Of a DNA stretch of 64,000 nt, positions 16,952 to 25,174 are shown in pieces; positions within the stretch are counted from its first letter, which is position 1, and each line of letters starts with the position of its first letter. The stretch comes from Streptomyces ficellus (GTDB lineage: Bacteria; Actinomycetota; Actinomycetes; Streptomycetales; Streptomycetaceae): NCBI RefSeq assembly GCF_030406405.1, contig NZ_JAUEPL010000022.1, positions 36,006 to 100,005 on the forward strand, written 5' to 3'. The position numbers were made by a program, and so were the translations under genes. The notes under the pieces are model-generated. The model searched no databases. It was given only the letters and a program-made list of their open reading frames with translations, and was not told where the DNA came from.

Positions 16952-17852
16952 GGCCGCGCACCGCCAGGTCGGCCAGCGCGCAGACGAACAGGGCGATCCC
17001 AATGAAACCGTTGACGGTGAAGAACGCTCTGTTCAGGCGGGACAGGTCGTGCGGGCGCACGATCATGTGCTCGTAGACGAAGGCGGCCGCGACGATCACC
17101 AGGCCCGCCCAGAACAACACCCCGGCCCCGGTGGCCAGCGCGTACCAGACCAGCAGCCCGGTGGTGACCACATGGCAGCCGCGGGCCCCGTACAGCGCCG
17201 CGGGGATGCCGAAGCGGGCGGGGACGGACTTCACGCCGTGGGCGCGGTCGGCCCGGACGTCCTGGCAGGCGAAGATCAGGTCGAAACCGCCGATCCAAAC
17301 GCCCACGGCCAGGCCCAGGATCACCGCGTCCCAGGACCACGCCCCGGTGACCGCGATCCACGCGCCGACCGGGCCCATCGCCTGGGCGAGCCCGAGGATG
17401 GCGTGCGGGAAGTCGGTGAACCGCTTGCCGTAGGGATAGACCACCATCGGTACGACCGCGAGGGGCGCGAGCGCCAGGCACAGCGGGTTCAGCAGGGCCG
17501 CGGCGCCCAGGAAGATCACCAGGGCCACCAGCGCGCCGGTCCACGCGGAGCGCACGGACACCGCCCCGGTGACCAGTTCGCGGTTGGCGGTGCGCGGGTT
17601 ACGGGCGTCGATCTCGCGGTCGATGATCCGGTTGCAGGCCATCGCGAACGTCCGCAGGCCGACCATCGCGACGGTGACCAGCAGCAGGTCGAGCCAGTGG
17701 ACGGTGCCGTCCAGCTGGAACATCGCGGTGAGCGAGGCGATGTACGCGAAGGGCAGCGCGAAGACCGAGTGCTCGATCATCACGAGCCGCAGGAACGCGC
17801 GCGTACGCCCCGGACGCGGCGCCGCGGCCGCCGACGCGGATTCGGCGGTCAC
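16941..17852 (-). CDS. mqnP: UbiA-family prenyltransferase of menaquinone synthesis
   Basis: 303 aa, about eight membrane helices. NRIIDREID (74-82) is the first Asp-rich polyprenyl-diphosphate/Mg2+ motif and DVRADR (about 190) the second. It prenylates the naphthoate intermediate of the futalosine route. The GTG start at 17852 overlaps the upstream ubiD stop by four bases (GTGA), so they are translationally coupled. The 3' end overlaps the convergent rhomboid gene by 11 bases. Confidence 0.93.
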   Translation of the reverse strand: MTAESASAAAAPRPGRTRAFLRLVMIEHSVFALPFAYIASLTAMFQLDGTVHWLDLLLVTVAMVGLRTFAMACNRIIDREIDARNPRTANRELVTGAVSVRSAWTGALVALVIFLGAAALLNPLCLALAPLAVVPMVVYPYGKRFTDFPHAILGLAQAMGPVGAWIAVTGAWSWDAVILGLAVGVWIGGFDLIFACQDVRADRAHGVKSVPARFGIPAALYGARGCHVVTTGLLVWYALATGAGVLFWAGLVIVAAAFVYEHMIVRPHDLSRLNRAFFTVNGFIGIALFVCALADLAVRGLRL

Positions 17853-19300
17853 AGGCCGTACTCCTTCCAGCGGCGGTCCACCAGCGCCGCCGTCGCCGGG
17901 TCGGACTCGACCATGTCCGGCCAGCCGCCGTCGCGCGTGTAGCCCTCCTCGGGCCACTTCCTGGTGGCGTCGATGCCTGCCTTGCCGCCCCAGAACTGCT
18001 GGTAGGAGGCGTGATCCAAGTGGTCCACCGGACCTTCCACGACGGTGAGGTCACGGGCGTAGTCCGTGTTGCCGAGCGCCCGCCACGACACCTCGTGCAT
18101 ATTGCGGACGTCGCAGTCGGCGTCCACGATCACGATCAGCTTGGTCAGCGACATCATGTGCGCGCCCCAGATGGCGTGCATGACCTTCTGCGCGTGCTTC
18201 GGGTACTTCTTGTCGATCGAGACGATCGCGCAGTTATGGAAGCCGCCCGACTCCGGCAGGTGGTAGTCCACGATGTCCGGCACGATGATCTTCAGGAGCG
18301 GGAGGAAGAAACGCTCCGTCGCCCGGCCCAGCGGCCCGTCCTCGGTCGGCGGGCGGCCCACCACGATCGACTGCAACAGCGGGCGCCTGCGCATCGTCAC
18401 GCAGTCGATGGTGAGGGCGGGGAAGGGCTCCTGCGGGGTGTAGAAGCCGGTGTGATCGCCGAACGGCCCCTCGGGGAGCATCTTCCCCGGCTCCAGCCAG
18501 CCCTCCAGGACCACCTCCGCCTGCGCCGGGACCTGGAGCGGCACCGTCTTGCAGTCGACCATCTCGATCCGCTTCCCCTGGAGGAAGCCCGCGAACAGGT
18601 ACTCGTCGATGTCCTCCGGCAGCGGCGCCGTGGAGGCGTACGTCACCGCAGGCGGCGCCCCGAACGCGATCGCGACCGGCAGCCGCTCACCGCGCCGCGC
18701 GGCCACCTGGTAGTGGTTGCGGCTGTCCTTGTGGATCTGCCAGTGCATGCCGATGGTGCGCCGGTCGTGGCGCTGGAGCCGGTACAGGCCGAGGTTGCGG
18801 ATCCCGTTCTCGGGGTGCTTGGTGTGCGTGAGGCCCAGATTGAAGAAGGACCCGCCGTCCTTCGGCCAGGTGAACAGCGCCGGCAGCGCGTCCAGGTCGA
18901 CGTCGTCGCCCCGCAGCACCACTTCCTGCACGGGCGCGTCCTTGACCTTCTTCGGCGGTACGTGGGTCATCGCGCCGAGCTTGCCGAAGGCCTCCCGGAC
19001 CCCGATGAAGCCGCTCGGCAGCTCCGGCCTGAGCAGCCCGCCGATCTTCGCGCTGATCTCGTCGTACGACCTCAGGCCCAGCGCCTTGAGCAGCCGCCGG
19101 TCGGTGCCGAAGACGTTCATCGCGAGCGGCATGGCGGAGCCGCGGACGTTCTCGAAGAGGAGCGCGGGCCCGCCGGACTTCTGGACCCGGTCGACGATCT
19201 CCCCGACCTCCAGATGGGGGTCGACTTCGGCCTTGATGCGCTTGAGGTCGCCTTCGCGCTCCAGCGCCCTGAGCAGCGAGCGGAGATCGTCGTAAGCCAT
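17849..19300 (-). CDS. mqnL: UbiD-family decarboxylase of menaquinone synthesis
   Basis: 483 aa, usual UbiD length. UbiD enzymes decarboxylate aromatic acids with prenylated FMN made by UbiX. IVDYHLPESGGFHNCAIVSI and HKDSRNHYQVA match the conserved core of the family. Position first in the operon, coupled to mqnP and close to ubiX, indicates that its substrate is the dihydroxynaphthoate of the futalosine pathway. The promoter should lie in 19301-19389, shared divergently with the PLDc_N gene. Confidence 0.93.
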   Translation of the reverse strand: MAYDDLRSLLRALEREGDLKRIKAEVDPHLEVGEIVDRVQKSGGPALLFENVRGSAMPLAMNVFGTDRRLLKALGLRSYDEISAKIGGLLRPELPSGFIGVREAFGKLGAMTHVPPKKVKDAPVQEVVLRGDDVDLDALPALFTWPKDGGSFFNLGLTHTKHPENGIRNLGLYRLQRHDRRTIGMHWQIHKDSRNHYQVAARRGERLPVAIAFGAPPAVTYASTAPLPEDIDEYLFAGFLQGKRIEMVDCKTVPLQVPAQAEVVLEGWLEPGKMLPEGPFGDHTGFYTPQEPFPALTIDCVTMRRRPLLQSIVVGRPPTEDGPLGRATERFFLPLLKIIVPDIVDYHLPESGGFHNCAIVSIDKKYPKHAQKVMHAIWGAHMMSLTKLIVIVDADCDVRNMHEVSWRALGNTDYARDLTVVEGPVDHLDHASYQQFWGGKAGIDATRKWPEEGYTRDGGWPDMVESDPATAALVDRRWKEYGL

Positions 19301-19389
19301 GGGGTCAAGTATCCGGTACCGGTTACTCTGGCCTTGTCACCGGGGCTGACGAAACGCGGCCCGCCACTGCTTCCAGGGGGCTGTCCCAC

Positions 19390-19788
19390 ATGCTCAGGGC
19401 GTTGATGTACATCCTGCCGCTGGCGCTGACGATCTATGCGTTCATCGACTGCCTGAACACGCCCGAGGACGAGGCCAGGCACCTGCCCAAGGTGGCGTGG
19501 ATCTTCATCATCCTGCTCTTCTGGATCGTCGGGCCGATCGTCTGGTTCGCCGCCGGCAAGCTGCGCCACGCCCCGGCCGGTGGCGGCACCCCTTCTGAGT
19601 GGCACCGGAACCATCGCACCGAGTGGGTCGCCCCGGACGACAACCCCGACTTCCTCAAGTCCCTGAAGGACGAGAACAAGAAGGACGAGGCTCTCCTCAA
19701 GGACTGGGAGGCCGACCTGCGCCGCCGCGAGGAGGAGCTGAAGAAGAAGGGCGAGCAGGACGGGGACGACGACCCCAAGCGGCCCTGA
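19390..19788 (+). CDS. PLDc_N-domain membrane protein
   Basis: 132 aa: two hydrophobic helices (about 4-20 and 35-56) of the phospholipase D nuclease N-terminal (PLDc_N) type, LPKVAWIFIILLFWIVGPIVWF, followed by a charged cytoplasmic tail ending in a Lys/Glu/Asp-rich stretch. There is no PLD catalytic HKD motif; proteins with this domain alone are common in actinobacteria and of unknown role. Divergent from mqnL. Confidence 0.85.
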   Translation: MLRALMYILPLALTIYAFIDCLNTPEDEARHLPKVAWIFIILLFWIVGPIVWFAAGKLRHAPAGGGTPSEWHRNHRTEWVAPDDNPDFLKSLKDENKKDEALLKDWEADLRRREEELKKKGEQDGDDDPKRP

Positions 19789-19907
19789 CCCCGCACACCC
19801 CTTCGCGGCAGCCGCCCGACGCCATCACGAGTACGTGACGGAACGCCGTACCCCTGACGCGGTCAACGGTTCGAAAGTAACCTTGACTTGACGGTGGGTC
19901 ACGGGGG

Positions 19908-21980
19908 GTGGCGGTGGACAGAGAGCTGTACGGCCGCGAGGCGGTCCTCGACGACTCCGGTCTGGCCGCGCGGCTGACCGGCCTCACCCCGTACGGCTTC
20001 GCCGGGCTCGCCTACGAGCACGGCGACGACCCGCCCGTCACCGTCTTCACCGGCGGCCGCGGCATGGGCAAGACCGCGCTGCTCAAGCAGGTGCGCAACG
20101 CCTACCGGGGCGGCACCCCGCTCGCCCTGCTGGACTGCGCGCACATCGAGCCGCCCGCCGGTCACGGGCCCGGCTGGAACCCGCTGACCGGGGCCCTCGC
20201 GGAGCTGGCCGTCCAGCTGTCGCCGCGGGTGCTCACGGCCAGGCCGGTGGAGTTCCCCCGGCTCGCCCTGGGCCTGGCCGCGGTGGCCGCGACCGGCTGG
20301 TCGCAGGAGGACGACGAGCTGGCCCGGCGCGACCTCCAGCGCCTCGGGCCGGTCCTGGCCACCGTGGACGAGACGAAGGGCGCGGCCACCACCTGGGTGT
20401 CCAAGGTGCTCGCCAAGCTGGCCGCGACGGCCGCCGAGTCGACGGCGCCGCTCGCCGGGCTGCTGGCCGAGGCGACGGTGGAGACGGTCCTGGAGGAGGT
20501 GTTCGGGCGCTACCAGCGCAAGTCCAAGGCGTGGTACGGCTCCTACCGCAACGCCGGCGGCAGGGGCGAGATGGGGTTGCACCAGCTGGCCGTCGACTTC
20601 GAGCTGGGCGGCCGCCGCCGGGACGAGGCCGAGGCGTTCCTGGTCGGCGCGCTGGTGGAGGACCTGCGCGCGGCGTACGTGGGTCTGACCCGTCGCGGGA
20701 CCCGGCGGGGCCGCCCGCTGGTCCTGCTGGACAACGCCCACCTCCCGCTCGGGCGGCGCCTGGTGGAGCCGATCCTGCGGGAGCGCAGCGCGGGCCGCCG
20801 CGACGAGGTCGTGGTCATCGCCTCGTCGCTGGACCGTGACCACGAGGGGCTGCGCCACGCGACCCGGCTGCGCCTGCCGGAGGTCGCGCACCGGGCGCCC
20901 TGCCCACGGGGCGCGGACATCACGTCGGGCGTCCTCGCCGTGGAGCTCACGCCCCTGAGCCCGGACCGGACGCGGGACCTGTTCGACCGGTACGACACGG
21001 CCGGGCGCGCCCCGGCCGACCTGTCGCGGGCGGTCCACCGGCTGACCGGGGGCCGCCCGCTGGGGGTGGCGCTGCTGGGGCGGGCGGTGGGCGGCGTGCC
21101 GGCGGCGGAACGCGGCGGGCTCACGCCGGGCGCGCTGCTGGACCTCGCCGTGGAGCTGCGCGAGGACACCGGTGCCGTACCGGTCGCGGCGACCCTGCTG
21201 GCCGAGCTGCTGCCGCGCGGGCTGCGCCCGGACGTGGCGGCGGTGCTGGCGGCCGCCCGCGACGAGGAGTCGGCCCGGGCGCTGGCCCGCACCCGGCTGC
21301 GCGGCGTGTCCGTGGAGGGCGACATGGCCCTGTGGGTGCGGGACGCGCTGCGGGCGGACGGCTGGCCGGAGGGGCCCGAGCACTTCGTGGCCGATCCGCT
21401 GCTGCGCGCGCTGCTGCTGCACCGGCTGCGCTTCCACGACGGCGACGCGCCCATGTACGCGGCCTGGCGCGCGGTCCACGAGACGCTGCACCGCCACTAC
21501 GGGCCGGAGCCGACCCCGTACCGCCTCCGGCAGGAACTGGCGCTGGGCCGGACCGAGGAGGCGGTGACCCAGCTGCGGCTGGCGTTCCCGGAGCCGGACG
21601 TACGGGGCTGGCTGGACCGGCTGCGCCTCATCGCCTCCGCCCCCTACCCGCGCGAGCGGCACCACACGGGCCCGGACCCGCGCCGCGCGGTGGCCCTCGG
21701 CGAGGAGCCGGGCGGGCCGATCCCGGCAGGGCTGGACGCGGACGCGGCCGGGCTGCACCTGGGCGTGCGGCGGCTGCTGCACGCGGTGTGGCTGCTGACC
21801 GATCCGCTCGCGCTGCCCGACGACGACGTGATCGACAAGCTGGTGCACGAGTTGCGCCAGCTGTCCGGCCGGCATCTGACCGGCACCAGTCCGCTGTGGG
21901 AGGCGGCCACCCACTGGCCGAAGGACATCCGTGCCTGGCGGGCGCTGTCGGTGCCGCCGGGGCGGGAGGACGGAGTCTGA
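19908..21980 (+). CDS. large P-loop ATPase, STAND/AAA-like, of unknown function
   Basis: 690 aa, no membrane segment or signal peptide. After MAVDRELYGREAVLDD comes an ATPase core: Walker A GGRGMGKT (49-56) and a Walker B-type LVLLDNAH (271-278, Asp275). The architecture resembles STAND/ORC-like signalling ATPases (ELYGRE, then P-loop). The C-terminal 350 residues are Leu/Arg/Ala-rich helices without a recognised domain. The stop is one base before the next gene's start. That gene encodes a membrane-anchored periplasmic-binding-like protein. The pair looks like an energy-dependent signalling module; the role is unknown. A GTG at 19914 is an alternative start. Confidence 0.8.
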   Translation: MAVDRELYGREAVLDDSGLAARLTGLTPYGFAGLAYEHGDDPPVTVFTGGRGMGKTALLKQVRNAYRGGTPLALLDCAHIEPPAGHGPGWNPLTGALAELAVQLSPRVLTARPVEFPRLALGLAAVAATGWSQEDDELARRDLQRLGPVLATVDETKGAATTWVSKVLAKLAATAAESTAPLAGLLAEATVETVLEEVFGRYQRKSKAWYGSYRNAGGRGEMGLHQLAVDFELGGRRRDEAEAFLVGALVEDLRAAYVGLTRRGTRRGRPLVLLDNAHLPLGRRLVEPILRERSAGRRDEVVVIASSLDRDHEGLRHATRLRLPEVAHRAPCPRGADITSGVLAVELTPLSPDRTRDLFDRYDTAGRAPADLSRAVHRLTGGRPLGVALLGRAVGGVPAAERGGLTPGALLDLAVELREDTGAVPVAATLLAELLPRGLRPDVAAVLAAARDEESARALARTRLRGVSVEGDMALWVRDALRADGWPEGPEHFVADPLLRALLLHRLRFHDGDAPMYAAWRAVHETLHRHYGPEPTPYRLRQELALGRTEEAVTQLRLAFPEPDVRGWLDRLRLIASAPYPRERHHTGPDPRRAVALGEEPGGPIPAGLDADAAGLHLGVRRLLHAVWLLTDPLALPDDDVIDKLVHELRQLSGRHLTGTSPLWEAATHWPKDIRAWRALSVPPGREDGV

Positions 21981-21981
21981 C

Positions 21982-23529
21982 GTGCCCCACCCCCTTCGCT
22001 ACCGGGTCTTCTACACCACCCGGCAGAAGATCGTCACGAGTGCGCTGGTGCTGGCGCTGCTGGCTTGCGGCACCGTCTACGCCGTCAAGCGGCTGACCAC
22101 CCCGGAGGATCGTTCCTGCGCCCCGGGTGTCGCACGTCCCGTCGGCAGTGAGGAGTGCGTCGGGGTGTCGGGCGACGGCTTCGACTTCAGGGTCGGGGAG
22201 CTCACCGATGTCGCCAGGGCCATCGCCCGCGAGAACGGCAAGCTGACGGCGGGCGAGTACGCGACGGTGGCGCTCCTGCTGCCGCTGACCTCCACGAGCC
22301 CGGGGCTGAGGACGAAGGTGCTGCACGAGGTGCAGGGCGCCTTCGCCCAGCAGTACGAGGCCAACAACAGGTCCAACAGCCAGGTTCCCAAGATCCGCCT
22401 GGTCCTCGCCAACACCGGCAACGGCAACGCCCACTGGCGTACGACCGTGGCGGACCTGAAGGCCATGACCGGCGCGCCGCACCACCTGCGCGCGGTCTCC
22501 GGCATAGCCACCAGCAGCACCCCGGTCAGGCAGGCGGTGACCGAGCTGACCCGTGCGGGCATCGCGGTCGTGGGCACCACCATCACCGCCGACGACCTCG
22601 CCAACGGCCCCGGCCGCACACCGTTCCCCGGTCTCGCCCGCGTCTCCCCCACCAACAGCGACGAGGCGAAGGCCCTCGCCCACTTCGGCCGGGTGGACGC
22701 GGCCAAGGCCGTCCTTGTCCATGACGCCCGCGCGGGCGACCACTACACGGACACGCTCAAGAACGCCTTCTCCACGCTGCTGGCGAGCTCCCCGTACCAG
22801 CCGCATCTGTTCACCTCGCCCAAGGACCCGACCGACGAGGGCACCACCGCCAACACCTTCCGGCAGATCGCCCTCCTGCTGTGCACCACGCGCGCGGACA
22901 CCGTGTTCTTCGCCGGGCGCCACACGCAGCTGCGCCAGTTCATCAACGCGCTCGGGGCGCGCGGCTGTACGCACCGCGCGTTCACCGTGCTGACCGGCGA
23001 CGAGGGCTCGTACCTGGGCGCGGACGGCCGGCTCGACCGCAGGGTGCTGGGCGCCGGGCTGACCGTCCGCTACGCCGCGCTCGCCCACCCCGACGCGTGG
23101 CGGGCGGCTCCCGGGAGGACGGTCCCGAAGACGGGCGGGTCGCCGGCGGCGTACGGGAGGTTCCTGTCGATGATGAACACGATCGCCTCGCGGGAGGTGG
23201 GCCCGGTGGGCAGGAGCGAACTCTCCGACGGGCAGTCGATCATCGGGTACGACGCGATGGCGACGGCCGTGCACGCGATCCGGCAGGCGACCGTCCAGGG
23301 CGAGCGGCTGCCGGCCCCGGAGGACGTGGGGTTGCAGTGGCCGCAGGTGACGGGCTCGCTGCGGGTGGAGGGCGCGAGCGGCTGGATCTGCCTGGACAAC
23401 CACGGCAACCCGTACAACAAGGCGGTGCCGGTGGTGGAGCTGACGCGCGGCGAGCCCCGGTTCGTACAGATCGCCTGGCCGGAGGGGAAGCCGCCGACCG
23501 GCGAGTGCCTGCCCCCGCGCAAACCCTAG
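21982..23529 (+). CDS. membrane-anchored type 1 periplasmic-binding-like protein
   Basis: 515 aa. One uncleaved-looking helix (about 16-36, VTSALVLALLACGTVYAV) anchors a large external domain resembling the Leu/Ile/Val-binding (periplasmic type 1) fold: TVALLLPLTS, RLVLANTGNGNAHW, RAVSGIATSSTPVRQAV, FPGLARVSPTNS and DTVFFAGRHTQLRQF. It has no lipobox and no neighbouring ABC permease or ATPase, so it is more likely a ligand sensor than an importer. The GTG at 21982 is one base after the ATPase stop, implying coupled expression with it. Inference: ligand binding outside is relayed to the cytoplasmic ATPase. Confidence 0.8.
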   Translation: MPHPLRYRVFYTTRQKIVTSALVLALLACGTVYAVKRLTTPEDRSCAPGVARPVGSEECVGVSGDGFDFRVGELTDVARAIARENGKLTAGEYATVALLLPLTSTSPGLRTKVLHEVQGAFAQQYEANNRSNSQVPKIRLVLANTGNGNAHWRTTVADLKAMTGAPHHLRAVSGIATSSTPVRQAVTELTRAGIAVVGTTITADDLANGPGRTPFPGLARVSPTNSDEAKALAHFGRVDAAKAVLVHDARAGDHYTDTLKNAFSTLLASSPYQPHLFTSPKDPTDEGTTANTFRQIALLLCTTRADTVFFAGRHTQLRQFINALGARGCTHRAFTVLTGDEGSYLGADGRLDRRVLGAGLTVRYAALAHPDAWRAAPGRTVPKTGGSPAAYGRFLSMMNTIASREVGPVGRSELSDGQSIIGYDAMATAVHAIRQATVQGERLPAPEDVGLQWPQVTGSLRVEGASGWICLDNHGNPYNKAVPVVELTRGEPRFVQIAWPEGKPPTGECLPPRKP

Positions 23530-23535
23530 AAGCCC

Positions 23536-24051
23536 TTACGTGGCTCCGTAGTCGCGGGCCTCGTACTTGTCGCGCAGCTCCTGCCAGCGCTCGCGGGACC
23601 AGGCCGGCCAGTCGGCCGGTTTCCCGTCCAGCGCCTCGAAGAGGTACGTGAAGTGGTCGTGCCAGTCGGCCAGGCGGTCCAGCCGCACCTCGTCCGTGCC
23701 CCGGAACTCGTGCAGGAACCGCAGCACGGTCGTCTCCGGCCCGCCGTTGCCCGGCTCCAGGTGCAGCCGGATGCGGCCGTCCGGTTCGAGCGTGTACTCC
23801 ACGATCCGCTCGACGTCCCACGCCGTGATCGTCCCGGTCCCGACCGTGCCGGTGGTGAGCCGGCGCAGGATGACGGTTCCGCCGAGGTGCGGCTCCAGGA
23901 CCTCCGTCTCGGCGAGCCAGCCGCGCAGGCCCCCCGGGGTGGAGATGGCGAGCCAGACGCGCTCCGGGGGGTGCGGCAGGGGCACCGCGAACCGCACGAT
24001 GTGGGTGTCGCCGTGGGTCTCGGTCCTGCCGGGAGGTATCGGATCAGCCAT
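23536..24051 (-). CDS. SRPBCC (AHSA1-like) protein
   Basis: 171 aa, START-like hydrophobic-cavity fold: VRFAVPLPHPPERVWLAISTPGGLRGWLAE, then LEPHLGGTVILRR and ETTVLRFLHEFRG, ending in the long helix DHFTYLFEALDG. Members bind hydrophobic ligands or act as stress co-chaperone-like proteins; the specific role is unknown. Convergent with the periplasmic-binding gene and 37 bases upstream of nothing on its strand except the ccsB stop region; probably monocistronic. Confidence 0.85.
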   Translation of the reverse strand: MADPIPPGRTETHGDTHIVRFAVPLPHPPERVWLAISTPGGLRGWLAETEVLEPHLGGTVILRRLTTGTVGTGTITAWDVERIVEYTLEPDGRIRLHLEPGNGGPETTVLRFLHEFRGTDEVRLDRLADWHDHFTYLFEALDGKPADWPAWSRERWQELRDKYEARDYGAT

Positions 24052-24088
24052 ACCTCCAGCCTCGCGCGGGCAGTGGCCCGGCGCTACC

Positions 24089-25174
24089 TCACACGCCCGC
24101 GTAGGAGTGCAGGCTGTTCACGAAGATGTTGACGCCGTAGTAGTTGAAGAGCCAGCAGGCGAAGGCGATCAGCGCGACGTAGGCGGCCTTGCGGCCCTTC
24201 CAGCCGGCCGTGGCGCGGGCGTGCAGGTACGCGGCGTACGCGACCCACGTGATGAACGACCAGACCTCCTTGGCGTCCCAGCCCCAGTAGCGGCCCCACG
24301 CGTCACCGGCCCAGATGGCGCCCGCGATGATCGTGAACGTCCACAGCGGGAAGACGGCCGCGTTGACGCGGTAGGCGAACTTGTCCAGGCTCGCCGCCGC
24401 CGGCAGCCGCTCCAGCACCGAGCGGGCGAAGCCGCTCGGCGTACCGCCGCGCGCGAGGGTGTTCTCGTACGCGTCACGGAAGAGGTAGAGCAGCGTGGCG
24501 ACCGCCCCGAGGTAGAACACGGCGCCGCAGAAGATCGCCGTGGAGACGTGGATCCACAGCCAGTACGAGTGCAGGGCGGGGACGAGCTGGTCGCTCTCGG
24601 TGTACAGCCAGGTCGTGGCGATGCCCAGGTCGAGCAGGACGGTGGTCACCAGCGGCAGGCCCATCCAGCGGACGTTCTTCCTGGCGACGAGGAAGCCGAG
24701 GTACGCGCCCACCGCCACCGTGGAGAAGGTGAGGGAGAACTCGTACATGTTGCCCCAGGGCGCCCGCTGCACGGACAGGGCGCGGGCGACGACCCCGGCC
24801 GCCGCGACGAGGAACGCGAGGGTGGTCAGCGAGACGGCGATACGTCCGTACAGGTCGCCCTTCTCGTCACCGCCCGCCGCGCCGGGACCGTCCGGCACGT
24901 CCCGGGCGCCGGCCGCCGAGCGCGTGACCACCTTGGGCGGCTTGGCCAGCACGGCGGTGCCGCCGCCGCGCTGCGCGACCTGGACCCGCACCTGCGCGGG
25001 CGCGGGGCCGGCGGCGGTCAGGGCGGCTGCCGTACGGCCGACCTTGCTGCGGCTGCCCAGCACCCACTCGGCGATGTGCGCGAGGAAGGCCAGGGTGTAG
25101 ACGGCCATCGCGGAGTAGACGAGCACGTTGCTCATCTCCGCCAGGCTCTCGTTGGTCGCGGCGGCGAGATTCAC
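24089..25174 (-). CDS. ccsB: cytochrome c biogenesis haem-handling protein CcsB (CcsA/ResC family)
   Basis: 361 aa multi-pass membrane protein of System II. The WWD haem-binding region reads WAGDAWGRYWGWDAKEVWSF near the C-terminus. With ResB it carries haem across the membrane and ligates it to apocytochrome c. The GTG at 25174 overlaps the resB stop by four bases (GTGA). A Gly/Pro/Ala-rich loop between helices (about 60-90) is long. It is the last gene of the resA-ccdA-resB-ccsB operon. Confidence 0.94.
   Translation of the reverse strand: MNLAAATNESLAEMSNVLVYSAMAVYTLAFLAHIAEWVLGSRSKVGRTAAALTAAGPAPAQVRVQVAQRGGGTAVLAKPPKVVTRSAAGARDVPDGPGAAGGDEKGDLYGRIAVSLTTLAFLVAAAGVVARALSVQRAPWGNMYEFSLTFSTVAVGAYLGFLVARKNVRWMGLPLVTTVLLDLGIATTWLYTESDQLVPALHSYWLWIHVSTAIFCGAVFYLGAVATLLYLFRDAYENTLARGGTPSGFARSVLERLPAAASLDKFAYRVNAAVFPLWTFTIIAGAIWAGDAWGRYWGWDAKEVWSFITWVAYAAYLHARATAGWKGRKAAYVALIAFACWLFNYYGVNIFVNSLHSYAGV

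Noticed and set aside
19899..21914. Long open frame opposite the P-loop ATPase
   Set aside because: Antisense shadow with no recognisable domain; the plus-strand frame has Walker motifs.
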